NCBI GenBank assembly: GCA_016296655.1
Contig: JAEDIW010000024.1
Span: 1 to 39,399, forward strand
Length of the DNA: 39,399 nt
Direction: 5' to 3'
From: Treponema sp.
GTDB taxonomy: Bacteria > Spirochaetota > Spirochaetia > Treponematales > Treponemataceae
Below, one piece after another: positions 7,602 to 15,939 of the stretch (within the stretch, counting starts at the first letter, position 1; each line of letters starts with the position of its first letter). A program made the position numbers and the translations under genes. The notes beneath the pieces were generated by a model. It saw only the letters and a program-made list of their open reading frames with translations. It was not told the origin of the DNA and searched no databases.

Positions 7602-8855
7602 TCAGTCAGAAGATTTTTCTGCAAGTTTTACCTTAACGTTTAAATCTTTGCCGTTTCTGTGAAGCCTTACGGTTACAGTGTCTCCCGGGCGTTTGCTTTC
7701 CAGCAGTGAATAGTAGTCTGCAATTGTTGCAACATCTACGCCGTTGATTCCTGTGATAATGTCGCCGCCAAGATAGATTATGCTGCGCGAACCGTAACGG
7801 ACGGCTTCTGTTCCGCCTTTTATGCCGGCTTTTTCTGCGTTACCGCCTGGGAGAATTTCTGAAACTAAGATTCCTGTTGAAATATCCAGTTTTGCATATC
7901 TGGCAATTATCGTGTTCAGTTGAAACATGGAAGCCTGAATGGATCCTCTGGTAACTTTGCCGTTTTGAATGAGTTCGTAGGCAACCCTTTTTGCTGTTTC
8001 GGAAGGAACTGCAAAGCCAACTCCAGCAGAATTGCCGGAAGATGAGTAAATCATTGTATTGATTCCAATCATTTTGCCAGAAGTGTTCAGCAGTGGACCT
8101 CCTGAATTGCCTGGATTTATGGCTGTATCTGTCTGAATCATGTCACGGATGATTGTATTGTTTGAATTCTGTATCGGTCGGCCAAGTCCTGAAACGATTC
8201 CTGTGGTCATTGTCCGCTCAAGACCGAACGGGTTGCCGATTGCAATAACTTTCTGACCAACTTTCAGCTGTTTTGAGTCGCCAAAAGCAATTGTCTTTAA
8301 AATCATCCCCTTTGGCGGAGTAAATTTCAAGATTGCAATGTCACTGTCTGCATCCTGTCCTACAACAGAACCTTCATATTGTGTCCCGTCAGAAAGTGAG
8401 ATGTAAATCCGGGAAGCTTTTTCAATTACATGGACATTTGTAATTACGTAGCCGCGGGAATCAATTATTGAACCTGACCCAGAACCGCCGCTTTGAACGA
8501 TTGGTTCAAGGAACCAGTTCAGGCCTGTGACCTGCGTATTTATGTTTACGACAGCTTCATTGCATTTTTCATAGACATAGATGTTCTGGTTTTCGTCCTG
8601 AGTATAAACGGTTGAATTTGTACTTGCATTTGTTGCTTCTGGAAGTGGCGAATCGGCAAGTTGATTTTGTGCAGAAGTTGAAAGTTCTGCAGAATCTGTC
8701 TGCGCATTGCTTGACGAAAGTTCAGAAGATTTATTGAAATTCAGGCTTAACGAAAGAAAGCCTGTTTTTGTTCCGAGATAAAGTCCTGCGGCCAATGCAA
8801 TTACTGCGCCTGCAGCGGCTGCTGAAATGATGTGCTGACGTGTATATAACTTCAT
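7602..8855 (-). CDS. HtrA/DegP-type serine protease with one PDZ domain
   Basis: A 417-residue envelope protease. An N-terminal hydrophobic anchor (about 11-38) is followed by a Ser/Thr/Asn-rich linker (42-85), the trypsin-like S1C domain (about 95-280) and one PDZ domain (about 315-405). The catalytic triad is complete: His142 in TNVHV, Asp172 in DADSDIAI, and Ser251 in NPGNSGGP. It should degrade or chaperone misfolded periplasmic proteins. The ATG has no Shine-Dalgarno, and a TATATT box ends 6 nt upstream, so the message may be leaderless. It lies between a PEGA protein and uvrB, all on one strand. Whether it is a DegP, DegQ or DegS equivalent cannot be told; one PDZ and a membrane anchor resemble DegS. 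Confidence 0.93.
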   Translation of the reverse strand: MKLYTRQHIISAAAAGAVIALAAGLYLGTKTGFLSLSLNFNKSSELSSSNAQTDSAELSTSAQNQLADSPLPEATNASTNSTVYTQDENQNIYVYEKCNEAVVNINTQVTGLNWFLEPIVQSGGSGSGSIIDSRGYVITNVHVIEKASRIYISLSDGTQYEGSVVGQDADSDIAILKFTPPKGMILKTIAFGDSKQLKVGQKVIAIGNPFGLERTMTTGIVSGLGRPIQNSNNTIIRDMIQTDTAINPGNSGGPLLNTSGKMIGINTMIYSSSGNSAGVGFAVPSETAKRVAYELIQNGKVTRGSIQASMFQLNTIIARYAKLDISTGILVSEILPGGNAEKAGIKGGTEAVRYGSRSIIYLGGDIITGINGVDVATIADYYSLLESKRPGDTVTVRLHRNGKDLNVKVKLAEKSSD

Positions 8856-8861
8856 GCAAAA

Positions 8862-8890
8862 AATATACTGATTTGTAGATAGTAAAGCAA
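8862..8890 (-). promoter_or_regulatory. Promoter directly in front of the HtrA-type gene
   Basis: On the minus strand, TTGCTT (8890-8885), a 17-nt spacer, and TATATT (8867-8862). Only 6 nt separate the -10 box from the ATG at 8855, so the transcript would start at or next to the start codon. Confidence 0.5.
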
Positions 8891-8928
8891 GTTTTATTCA
8901 TGCCACGTGAAAGTTTGGCCGGCATTGG

Positions 8929-9447
8929 CTAATCGCTGTAGAAGCTGGACGAAAGAGGTCCTGACCGATACCTGTATTTTTTTTGGTTCTTCTGTAAATC
9001 TGATTCTTCTGGAGAATTTGAATTTTCATGTTCATTTAGAAATGTTTGTGCGGATTGCGATTTTTGCATTGTTTGTTCTGTCCGTTCCTGTTCAAGTTCA
9101 ATATAAAAATACTGCCTGAAATTTTTAAGCACATTAAGCTCGTAAAGCTGCTCCTGACTGCCAGAAATTATTTTCAGACTGTATGTACCTTCGATAAGGT
9201 CTTTGAGCAACAGTGGCGTAAGTCCTGAAAATTCTCCGTTTATGTAAACCTGAGCCTTTTTCCGGCTAGTTTTTAAAATAATTTCGGTTTCTCCGTCAGC
9301 CAGATCATCTTTTGACTCCGGCATTAGAGGCTTGATTTGCAGATTTTGTGCAAAAATCAAGCTCATGCACAGAAAGATTGAAGCAAAAAGATTCTTTTTC
9401 AAATGAAATGCTGGAAAAGTCATGAAAAAATTATACTCTGTTTGCAT
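8929..9447 (-). CDS. Exported PEGA-domain protein
   Basis: A 172-residue protein with a signal peptide after Met9 (HLKKNLFASIFLCMSLIFAQ). A PEGA domain follows at about 55-110 (KKAQVYINGEFSGLTPLLLKDLIEGTYSLKI), a small beta fold common in spirochaete surface and S-layer-like proteins. The tail (about 120-172) is Glu/Gln/Ser-rich and low in complexity. The ATG at 9447 shares one base with the radC stop (TAATG), which favours translational coupling. An internal ATG at 9423 would place the signal peptide right at the start and is a good alternative. Exact role unknown. Confidence 0.75.
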   Translation of the reverse strand: MQTEYNFFMTFPAFHLKKNLFASIFLCMSLIFAQNLQIKPLMPESKDDLADGETEIILKTSRKKAQVYINGEFSGLTPLLLKDLIEGTYSLKIISGSQEQLYELNVLKNFRQYFYIELEQERTEQTMQKSQSAQTFLNEHENSNSPEESDLQKNQKKYRYRSGPLSSSFYSD

Positions 9448-10094
9448 TACTTCAACAATAATTTATGTTCTGCAAAACTGAAATATGAATCACCTGCAAT
9501 TATGATATGATCCAAAACTGTTATGCCAAGAAGTTTTGAACCTTCGCACAAAATACCTGTTGTTTCTATGTCCTGGGCAGACGGTTCACAGTTGCCCGAC
9601 GGATGATTGTGGCACAATATTATTGCAGCTGCATTTTCCTTTACTGCGGTAGAAAAAATTTCACGGGGATGAACAAGGGTTTTGTTTTGCGTGCCAATTG
9701 AGGTTACGTGAATCTGGATTATTTCATGTGCACCGTTCAGACTTATGCATACAAAATGTTCTTTCGGTTCAATTGAATAGTGCTTGATGTAAGGAATGAT
9801 GTCAGGAGGCTGTTTTATTACTGCCCTCAGATGACAGTTTTTCCGTCTGCCAAGTTCAATGGCAGCGGCAATGGCAAGAGCCCGGCTTTTTCCGACACCC
9901 TTGATTTTTTCCAGATTTTCAAGAAGCAGGGAATTTTCCGTGACGTTAAGCATGGCCGCAATTTCTTCGGACATTTTTTGAATGGAGATGCCTTTTATTC
10001 CGCTGCCTAAAAGCAGCATTATCAGCTCCGCATCGCTGGGGTAGGAGAGGCCTCTTTGTAATGTTAGTTCGCGAATATTTGGTTTTAATGACAT
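9447..10094 (-). CDS. radC: RadC-family JAB/MPN-domain protein
   Basis: 215 residues. The N-terminal helix-hairpin-helix part (KIKGVGKSRALAIAAAIELGRR, 63-84) is followed by an MPN/JAMM metalloprotease-like domain with His162, His164 and Asp175 in CHNHPSGNCEPSAQD. The family is named for a supposed repair role that has not held up; the biochemical function is unsettled. No clear Shine-Dalgarno is seen before the ATG. It is the first gene of a minus-strand run with the PEGA protein, the protease and uvrB. Confidence 0.93.
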   Translation of the reverse strand: MSLKPNIRELTLQRGLSYPSDAELIMLLLGSGIKGISIQKMSEEIAAMLNVTENSLLLENLEKIKGVGKSRALAIAAAIELGRRKNCHLRAVIKQPPDIIPYIKHYSIEPKEHFVCISLNGAHEIIQIHVTSIGTQNKTLVHPREIFSTAVKENAAAIILCHNHPSGNCEPSAQDIETTGILCEGSKLLGITVLDHIIIAGDSYFSFAEHKLLLK

Positions 10095-10156
10095 ACTTTT
10101 ATAATTGCTGAACCTTGGAAAAAAAATGCAGAAAATTTTTAAAAATGTGTAAAGGG

Positions 10157-10198
10157 GTGTAAGATAAAACCGCTAAAATAGCGCGGCTTTATCTTACC
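10157..10198. repeat. 42-bp palindromic repeat, copy 1
   Basis: Identical over 42 bp to 39358-39399. Its arms GTAAGATAAA and TTTATCTTAC are perfect 10-bp inverted repeats, with an inner CCGCTA/TAGCG pairing. A second palindrome follows directly: AAGTTTGC-GTT-GCAAACTT (10202-10220), a version of which also accompanies copy 2. It is non-coding. Confidence 0.85.
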
Positions 10199-10316
10199 TA
10201 AAGTTTGCGTTGCAAACTTATTATTTAACTGCTGTTCCTCATTACATTACGGAACAGCGTAAAAAGTCAATCAATTGTTGAAACAATCTTCTTGACTTTT
10301 TATGGGGAAAAGAATG

Positions 10317-10391
10317 TGGGGATATCTGATAAGTTCTGCCATGCTGAATTATTTCGTAAATGACACTATGAACTTTACTTTTAGGACAGAG
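10317..10391 (+). repeat. Dispersed palindromic repeat, copy C (family 1, worn ends)
   Basis: Contains AGTTCTGCCATGCTGAAT and the family 17-mer CTATGAACTTTACTTTT followed by AGGACAG. The ends (GGGGATATCTG and AGGACAGAGTC) pair poorly compared with copies A, B and D, so this copy looks decayed. Confidence 0.65.
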
Positions 10392-10445
10392 TCGCATTGT
10401 TGATTGAGGGTTAAAACAAAGACTTTTTCTGCCGATAGAATATTT

Positions 10446-11057
10446 ATGCTGAAGAATTTTTTTGAACGAAGATTTACAGAACGATTTATTGAACTTGTGG
10501 CTGTTGCGGGACTGGCTTTTTTTGTTTTTTCTTGTAAAACAGTTCCCGTGCAGGAAGAAATTTCAAGAGAAATTGCAGGTTATGGAATAAAATCTGCAGA
10601 ACAGCTGACTGAGTTTTTTTTAGACAAGAGGTCTGATGCTGATGAAAAAACTGTTTTGAATCTTGCACGACTTTATGTAGAAGAAGGCAGTTTTGAAGGC
10701 ATAAATTCTGATGTAGCCTTTGTGCAGATGTGTCTGGAAACAGGTTTTTTGAAATTTGGTAACCTTGTGCAGCCAGAATGGCATAATTACTGTGGGCTTG
10801 GGGCTATAGATGCAGCTCATCCTGGAGAGCGTTTTGAAACTGAACAGCTTGGAGTGCGCGCTCATATCCAGCACCTGCATGCTTATGGAACTTCTGAAAA
10901 TGTAAAACTGAAAAATCCGCTTGTAGACCGCCGCTATAAATACGTAAAACCTCGTGGAAAAGCTTTGACGGTTTTTGCCCTTTCAGGAACATGGGCTGCT
11001 GACAGAAATTACGGCAGCAAACTGGATGCCCTGCTGACCCAGCTGTCTGAGTATTAG
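10446..11057 (+). CDS. Glucosaminidase-domain lipoprotein (peptidoglycan hydrolase)
   Basis: 203 residues from the ATG. The N-terminus is a lipoprotein-type signal ending VFSCKT, a loose spirochaetal lipobox. The rest matches the glucosaminidase domain: NSDVAFVQMCLETGFLKFG, then HNYCGLGA and GVRAHIQHLHAYGT, with Glu in CLETGF as the probable catalytic acid. It would cleave the glycan of peptidoglycan from the outer face of the inner membrane. A TTG at 10404 in the same frame would add 14 residues, but that makes an odd signal peptide and was not preferred. No strong Shine-Dalgarno is seen for either start. Monocistronic. Confidence 0.85.
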   Translation: MLKNFFERRFTERFIELVAVAGLAFFVFSCKTVPVQEEISREIAGYGIKSAEQLTEFFLDKRSDADEKTVLNLARLYVEEGSFEGINSDVAFVQMCLETGFLKFGNLVQPEWHNYCGLGAIDAAHPGERFETEQLGVRAHIQHLHAYGTSENVKLKNPLVDRRYKYVKPRGKALTVFALSGTWAADRNYGSKLDALLTQLSEY

Positions 11058-11139
11058 ACTGAATTTTCAGGCAGAAAATCAATGAAGGCGATTCTATTAC
11101 GTTTTGTACAGTTTGTGGTTAGCAGAGATTATATGATTG

Positions 11140-12129
11140 CTACCAGTCCGAAATTGAAAAAGACCTTTCAAGCTGATTTTCTGTTTCGTCCGGCAAGGCT
11201 GCAAAAAAGTCCAGACCTGTGCGGTTTTCTACTTCATCAACGGGAACCGCAAATGTAAAAATATTTTCTGAAGATTTTTCATTTGGCAGAATGAAACCGA
11301 TTGCAAAAAGTTTTCCATCGTCGTCTTTTGCAAGAAGTGCTTTGTAGTAGAATTCTGGTACAGAAACCTGATTTTTTCCAATTGATTTATATTCGCTCGC
11401 AGGTTTTTCCAGAATTGGACCTGAAACTACATAAAGTGTTCCGAATTTTTCAACCCATGTGCGAACTTTTTCTTCAAGATTTTTCCAGATTCCGCGGTTA
11501 AAAGAAGGTGCCTGCGGACTCATGTTGCTCATGTAAAAAGAATCGTTCATAGATTCTGTACTCCAGCTTAAATCTGCTGCAGGAGCAAGATGTCCCCTGT
11601 CGTAGCCTGAACGTGTGTAATCTTCTGGTGTTGCTGAAAGAGTTGAAATTGCGGGGTCTGCCTTGAAATTATTGGAACGGGAGCTTGCCTTAATCAGTTC
11701 CGGTTTTGTAAATTCGTAGGCAACCCATTCACTTTGCTCATATTCTTCGCGGTAGCAAAGTGTAAAACCGTTGTGGCTTACAATTTCGTGGTTTTCGCCT
11801 GGTTTTTCATTGCATAAAGGCAGTTCAAGCTCTGAAGTCAGCTGTCCTTGAATTTCAGGCTTCTGTCCTGCATTTTGTAAAGGTTCTGTACTGGCTTCCG
11901 GCTGTTTTACCGAGATGGCGGTTGTTGAAATGCTATCTGATTGAGTTTCAGCGGCAGTCGAGGAGTCTGCACTGTAATTTTGTCTGTAGTTTTGTGCAAA
12001 AATCAGCAGTGAAAAAAAGAGTACTAGCAGGAAAAGCTTAAAGAGTTTAGCCTGTCTTTTTTTTGATTTTTTATTAGAACGTTTTCTTGAATTTTTTGCT
12101 GAAAAGCGAGATTTTCCTGTGTTTTTCAT
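11140..12129 (-). CDS. Membrane-anchored DNA/RNA non-specific endonuclease (NucA/EndA type)
   Basis: 329 residues. A very basic N-terminus (first ~28, Lys/Arg/Ser-rich) is followed by one membrane anchor (about 29-46, LFKLFLLVLFFSLLIFA) and a low-complexity linker. The beta-beta-alpha-metal nuclease domain follows, with the DRGH motif in YDRGHLAPAADLSW and SNMSPQAPSFNRGIWKNLE, which carries the metal-binding Asn. The nuclease faces the periplasm or outside and should digest any DNA or RNA. It lies 29 bp after purN on the same strand, so it may belong to the purine operon and supply purines from scavenged nucleic acid. No Shine-Dalgarno precedes the ATG. Confidence 0.9.
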   Translation of the reverse strand: MKNTGKSRFSAKNSRKRSNKKSKKRQAKLFKLFLLVLFFSLLIFAQNYRQNYSADSSTAAETQSDSISTTAISVKQPEASTEPLQNAGQKPEIQGQLTSELELPLCNEKPGENHEIVSHNGFTLCYREEYEQSEWVAYEFTKPELIKASSRSNNFKADPAISTLSATPEDYTRSGYDRGHLAPAADLSWSTESMNDSFYMSNMSPQAPSFNRGIWKNLEEKVRTWVEKFGTLYVVSGPILEKPASEYKSIGKNQVSVPEFYYKALLAKDDDGKLFAIGFILPNEKSSENIFTFAVPVDEVENRTGLDFFAALPDETENQLERSFSISDW

Positions 12130-12158
12130 TTTATTTTGCCTGTTTTTGCGTTTACCGA

Positions 12159-12782
12159 TTATTTTGCCTGAGCCAGAAGGCAGACACCTTCTACTATAGC
12201 CTTATGTTCTTCCGGGGCAATTCTTGCATAAAGAGTTTCCGGGGTGTCATTTTTCATGACTGGAACTTTGCGCTGAATGAGAATTTTGCCTGTGTCGCAG
12301 CCTGCATCTACCAAATGTACAGTACAGCCGCTTTCTTTTTCGCCGCATGCAAGAACTGCTTCATGAACATGATGCCCCCACATTCCTTCGCCCCCAAACT
12401 TTGGGAGTAGGGCAGGATGCAGGTTTACGATTTTGCCTGAATATTCTTCTATTATTCTGCCGCCAAGGACTGTAAGCCAGCCTGCAAGAACAATTGCCTG
12501 TGCTTTGCAGGTTTTGCAGTGTTCAAGAACTTTGTCAGAAATAGCAAATCGTTTCTGATCCCTAGTTGCAACCTTTGCCTTGTCAGCTCCAAGAATTGAA
12601 TAGGAACTGACAAGTTCAGTCTGAATTCCGGCTTTTCTGGCTCTTTCCAGTGCAAATGCATCTTTTCTGTCGCTCATTACAACGCAAATATGGTAAGGAC
12701 AGTTTGGATTGTTTTGTTCAAAGTCTATCAATGCCTGTAAATTTGTGCCGCCACCGGAAACCAGAACTGCAATATCCATCAT
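12159..12782 (-). CDS. purN: Phosphoribosylglycinamide formyltransferase
   Basis: 207 residues; transfers the formyl group from 10-formyl-THF to GAR, step 3 of purine synthesis. MDIAVLVSGGGTNLQALID is the GART phosphate loop. VLAGWLTVLGGRIIEEYSGKIVNLHPALLPKFGGEGMWGHHVHEAVL carries the NxHPxLLP motif with the catalytic His. SGCTVHLVDAGCDTGKILIQRKVPV contains the catalytic Asp region (usually VDxGxDxGxIL). GAGG, formed by the end of purM, lies before the ATG-ATG pair; the first ATG is given. 3 nt separate it from purM. Confidence 0.95.
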   Translation of the reverse strand: MMDIAVLVSGGGTNLQALIDFEQNNPNCPYHICVVMSDRKDAFALERARKAGIQTELVSSYSILGADKAKVATRDQKRFAISDKVLEHCKTCKAQAIVLAGWLTVLGGRIIEEYSGKIVNLHPALLPKFGGEGMWGHHVHEAVLACGEKESGCTVHLVDAGCDTGKILIQRKVPVMKNDTPETLYARIAPEEHKAIVEGVCLLAQAK

Positions 12783-12785
12783 TTT

Positions 12786-13886
12786 TTAGTCCTCAAAAAT
12801 AACGCTGTCATTCTGACTTTTTACTTCTTCAGCTGCACGTGCAACGCGACCAAGCTTGTATGCCTTTAGTTCTGGAGAATCTTTTCTGGAATATTTTGAA
12901 GCATTGTCATTAAACATTTTGAGAATAGCTTCTGCATCATCTGCTTTTACAGCCAGCATAAAGCCGATTCCCATATTGAAAGTATTGAAAACTTTGCTTT
13001 CTTCTGCTCCACGTCTGATAAGTTCCTTGAAAACTGGAAGAATTTCCCAGCTGCCTTTTTTGATTATTGAAATAAGCTGCTTTTCGCCTTCTTTTGCTTT
13101 TGGATACATTCGTGGAATGTTTTCATAGAAACCTCCGCCTGTAATGTGAACCATGCCGTGAATGCTTGAACGGAATTTTTCAAGAACTTCCATAACAGGC
13201 CGCACATAAATGCGTGTCGGTGTCAAAAGAATTTCTCCGATTGTCTTGCCCGTGTCTTTTCCATCGACAATAAACTTGTCATCAAAATTTTCTACTAATT
13301 TGCGAACCAGAGAAAAACCGTTTGAATGAACACCTGTTGAAGACAGCCCGATTAAAACATCTCCTTCTTCAATTTTTTCACCAGTAATCATTTCATCTTT
13401 TTCGCCGACTCCAACACCGAATCCTGCAAGGTCGTATTTTCCTTTGTCATAAAAACCTGGCATTTCGGCAGTTTCTCCGCCTAAAAGAGCACATTTTGAG
13501 TCAACGCATCCGTCTGCAACCCCTTTTACCAAATCCGCAGCAACATCTGCATCGAGGTTTCCACAGGCAATATAGTCAAGGAAGAAAAGTGGCTGAACCC
13601 CTGAACACAAAATATCATTGACACTCATGGCAACGCAGTCAATGCCGACTGTATCATATTTTCCCATTTTAAAAGCGACATCAAGCTTTGTGCCAACGCC
13701 GTCAGTTCCGCTTACCATAACCGGATTTTTCAAACCTGACGGCACAGCAAACATTCCGTTAAAACTGCCCAAACCTGTAAGCAGTCCTGGAATTGCAGTA
13801 CGTTTTGCATGAGATTTGTACTTGTCAACGGCGCGGTAACCTTCTTCTACATCAACACCAGCTTCTTTGTAATTAATTGTTGCCAT
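12786..13886 (-). CDS. purM: Phosphoribosylformylglycinamidine cyclo-ligase (AIR synthetase)
   Basis: 366 residues; ATP-dependent closure of FGAM to AIR. It begins YKEAGVDVEEGYRAVDKYK, followed by SGTDGVGTKLDVAF, DCVAMSVNDILCSGVQPLFFLDYIA, ALLGGETAEMPGFY and HITGGGFYENIPRM, all landmarks of the PurM/ThiL-like fold. GAGGTAGG precedes the ATG by 6 nt. Second-to-last pur gene of the operon, with an 17-nt gap after purF. Confidence 0.97.
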   Translation of the reverse strand: MATINYKEAGVDVEEGYRAVDKYKSHAKRTAIPGLLTGLGSFNGMFAVPSGLKNPVMVSGTDGVGTKLDVAFKMGKYDTVGIDCVAMSVNDILCSGVQPLFFLDYIACGNLDADVAADLVKGVADGCVDSKCALLGGETAEMPGFYDKGKYDLAGFGVGVGEKDEMITGEKIEEGDVLIGLSSTGVHSNGFSLVRKLVENFDDKFIVDGKDTGKTIGEILLTPTRIYVRPVMEVLEKFRSSIHGMVHITGGGFYENIPRMYPKAKEGEKQLISIIKKGSWEILPVFKELIRRGAEESKVFNTFNMGIGFMLAVKADDAEAILKMFNDNASKYSRKDSPELKAYKLGRVARAAEEVKSQNDSVIFED

Positions 13887-13903
13887 ATATACCTACCTCG
13901 TTT

Positions 13904-15373
13904 TTATTTTACGGATTTTCCGTTAATTTCTCCTGGAACAGGAATTGGATATTCGCCTGTAAAACAGCCTTTGCAATAGCCGTAATGTTCAGGATTACAT
14001 TCTTTCATTGCTTCAAGCATGCCGTCTGTAGAAATGAATGCCAGCGAATCAGCTCCTATTTCCTTGCAAATTTCTTCAACATCATGGTTACTGGAAATAA
14101 GTTCTGCACGGCTTGGCGTGTCAATGCCAAAGTAGCATGGAAATTTTACCGGTGGACTTGAAATTCTGAAATGAACTTCTTTAGCTCCTGCCCTGCGCAG
14201 AATCTGTACAAGGCGACGGCTTGTGGTTCCTCTTACGATGGAATCATCAATTACAACAACGCGTTTGCCGTTTATGTCGGTTTTGTTTGCGTTGAGTTTT
14301 ACAAAAACCATGTTTTCGCGCTCTTTTTGTGTCGGAGCAATGAAAGAACGGCCAATGTATTTGTTCTTTATGATTCCCATGGCAAACGGAACCCCTGAAG
14401 CTCTGGAATAACCGATTGCAGCTCCGATTCCGCTGTCTGGAACACCAATGACAACATCAGCTGGAACTCCACTTTCAGTTGCAAGAACCGCACCCATTCT
14501 GATTCTTGCTTCCTGAACGCCAATCTGGTCAATTACAGAATCTGGACGTGCAAAGTAAATGTATTCAAAAATGCATGAACGTTTGGAAGTTCTTTCTCCA
14601 AATTCAAATGAAAGAACTTCGTCATTGTTGATGATTACTATTTCGCCAGGATTGATGTCACGGACAAAAGTTCCGTTTACTGCATCAATTGCGCAGCTTT
14701 CACTTGCCAGCATCCAGCCGTTTTCAACTTTTCCAAGACAGAGCGGACGGATTCCGTTAGGATCCCTTGCACCAATCAAAGCATTTTCTGTCATTACGCA
14801 AAGCGAAAAAGAGCCTTTAATCATCTGAATCGTGTCTGTAAGGGCACGCTCCAAACCTTTTTTATAAGATTTTGCAATAAGTTTAAGGATTACTTCTGTG
14901 TCGCTGGAAGAATTGAACGTTGAACCTGTTTCTTCTAGCATTTCGCGCAGAGGTTCGTAATTTGTAAGCTGTCCGTTATGGGCAATGGCAACTGAACCAA
15001 GTTTAGAACTTGCAACCATAGGCTGGGCATTTTCAATGCCTTTTGAACCGGAAGTTGCATAGCGCACATGACCTATGGCAAGGTTTCCTTTCAGTTCTGC
15101 AAGGTTTTCAGGCTTGAAAACTTCGGCAGTCAACCCCATGCCTTTATGTGTCTTAATTTCACCGTCATTGAATACAGAAATGCCGGCACTTTCCTGTCCG
15201 CGATGCTGCAGGGAATACAGCGCAAAATAAACCATAGCAGCAGCGCTCATTCCCTGAGGATTTTCTGCCGCCGGCTGTTCATTTTTATCTGAATTTTTCA
15301 AAAAAATCCCTGCAACTCCACATTCATCATGAAGTTTGTCTGCTTCAAGATTGAAAGCTTCTTCAAAGCTCAT
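13904..15373 (-). CDS. purF: Amidophosphoribosyltransferase (Fe-S type)
   Basis: 489 residues; makes phosphoribosylamine from PRPP and glutamine, the committed step. The nucleophile is Cys18 in LHDECGVAGIF, so a 17-residue propeptide must be removed. SLQHRGQESAGI and GHVRYATSG belong to the Ntn glutaminase domain. The PRPP-binding loop is VVVIDDSIVRGTT. Cysteines in SKRSCIF, KFPCYFG and GYCKGCF match the four ligands of the 4Fe-4S cluster in the B. subtilis-type enzyme, which is oxygen-labile. The ATG overlaps the purE TGA (ATGA), so translation is probably coupled. Confidence 0.97.
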   Translation of the reverse strand: MSFEEAFNLEADKLHDECGVAGIFLKNSDKNEQPAAENPQGMSAAAMVYFALYSLQHRGQESAGISVFNDGEIKTHKGMGLTAEVFKPENLAELKGNLAIGHVRYATSGSKGIENAQPMVASSKLGSVAIAHNGQLTNYEPLREMLEETGSTFNSSSDTEVILKLIAKSYKKGLERALTDTIQMIKGSFSLCVMTENALIGARDPNGIRPLCLGKVENGWMLASESCAIDAVNGTFVRDINPGEIVIINNDEVLSFEFGERTSKRSCIFEYIYFARPDSVIDQIGVQEARIRMGAVLATESGVPADVVIGVPDSGIGAAIGYSRASGVPFAMGIIKNKYIGRSFIAPTQKERENMVFVKLNANKTDINGKRVVVIDDSIVRGTTSRRLVQILRRAGAKEVHFRISSPPVKFPCYFGIDTPSRAELISSNHDVEEICKEIGADSLAFISTDGMLEAMKECNPEHYGYCKGCFTGEYPIPVPGEINGKSVK

Positions 15374-15867
15374 AATTCAACTCCACGTCCGCCGTTTTCA
15401 AGCGACTCTTCCGTCATTTTTTTTCTAAACTCAATGAGTTTTTGTCTGAGTTCTGGATATTTTATAGAAAGAATTTCTACTGCAAGGTAAGCAGCATTTG
15501 CGGCATTGCCGATTCCAACTGTTGCAACAGGAATTTTAGGAGGCATCTGTACAATTGAAAGCAGGGCATCCATGCCAGCCAGCCCGTTTGAAACAGATGT
15601 TACACATTCAAGTGGCACACCAATTACAGGCAACGCCGTCATGGAAGCAATGACTCCTGGCAATGCAGCTGCAAGACCTGCACCTGCAATAAAAACTTCA
15701 GCGCCGTTTTTTTCAGCCTGTTCAACAGTCTGCTTTAACAAATCGCCAGATCTGTGTGCAGATAAAATATAAGCCTCATATTCAACACCAAACTGGCGCA
15801 GAACAGGGGCTGCTTTTTTCATAGTTTCTGTGTCTGATTTAGAACCAAAGAATACTGCGACTTTCAA
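15370..15867 (-). CDS. purE: 5-(carboxyamino)imidazole ribonucleotide mutase / AIR carboxylase
   Basis: 165 residues from a TTG start. The TTG at 15867 is chosen over an upstream in-frame TTG at 15885 because GGAGGTGG (15881-15874) sits 6 nt before it and the protein then begins KVAVFFGSKSD. Motifs: GSKSDTETM, the SAHRS loop with the essential His, and LLSIVQMPPKIPVATVGIG. The usual AAHLPG reads AAALPG here, a variant I recall from some Firmicute PurE proteins. No purK is in the operon. First gene of purEFMN, under the riboswitch at 15940-16020. Confidence 0.93.
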   Translation of the reverse strand: MKVAVFFGSKSDTETMKKAAPVLRQFGVEYEAYILSAHRSGDLLKQTVEQAEKNGAEVFIAGAGLAAALPGVIASMTALPVIGVPLECVTSVSNGLAGMDALLSIVQMPPKIPVATVGIGNAANAAYLAVEILSIKYPELRQKLIEFRKKMTEESLENGGRGVEL

Positions 15868-15873
15868 GGTGCT

Positions 15874-15897
15874 CCACCTCCGCAAAAAATGCAGCGG
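15874..15897 (-). promoter_or_regulatory. purE Shine-Dalgarno with a possible sequestering hairpin
   Basis: GGAGGTGG (15881-15874) is followed after 6 nt by the TTG start. CCGC (15897-15894) can pair with GCGG (15883-15880), whose last bases are the first two of the Shine-Dalgarno. A switch in this fold could couple the riboswitch to translation. Inferred from base pairing only. Confidence 0.45.
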
Positions 15898-15939
15898 TCA
15901 TAGTCATACGGGCGGAAAAAACAACCCGATTGCATATTC

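Larger units (their letters stand above)
10095..10403. other. Non-coding gap rich in palindromes between radC and the glucosaminidase gene
   Basis: This divergent gap holds the 42-bp repeat (10157-10198), the AAGTTTGC/GCAAACTT palindrome (10202-10220), a hairpin with T-rich flanks on both strands (arms AAAAAGTCAA and TTGACTTTTT, with an inner ATTGTT/AACAAT, 10261-10301) that looks like a bidirectional terminator, and copy C of the family-1 repeat. I see no additional gene. Confidence 0.6.

Noticed and set aside
10404..10445. TTG start 14 codons upstream for the glucosaminidase lipoprotein
   Set aside because: It adds a polar stretch before the signal peptide and has no better ribosome-binding site than the ATG at 10446.
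15868..15885. Longer purE starting at the TTG at 15885
   Set aside because: It would place the strong GGAGGTGG Shine-Dalgarno inside the gene and add residues (RRWST) that PurE proteins lack.
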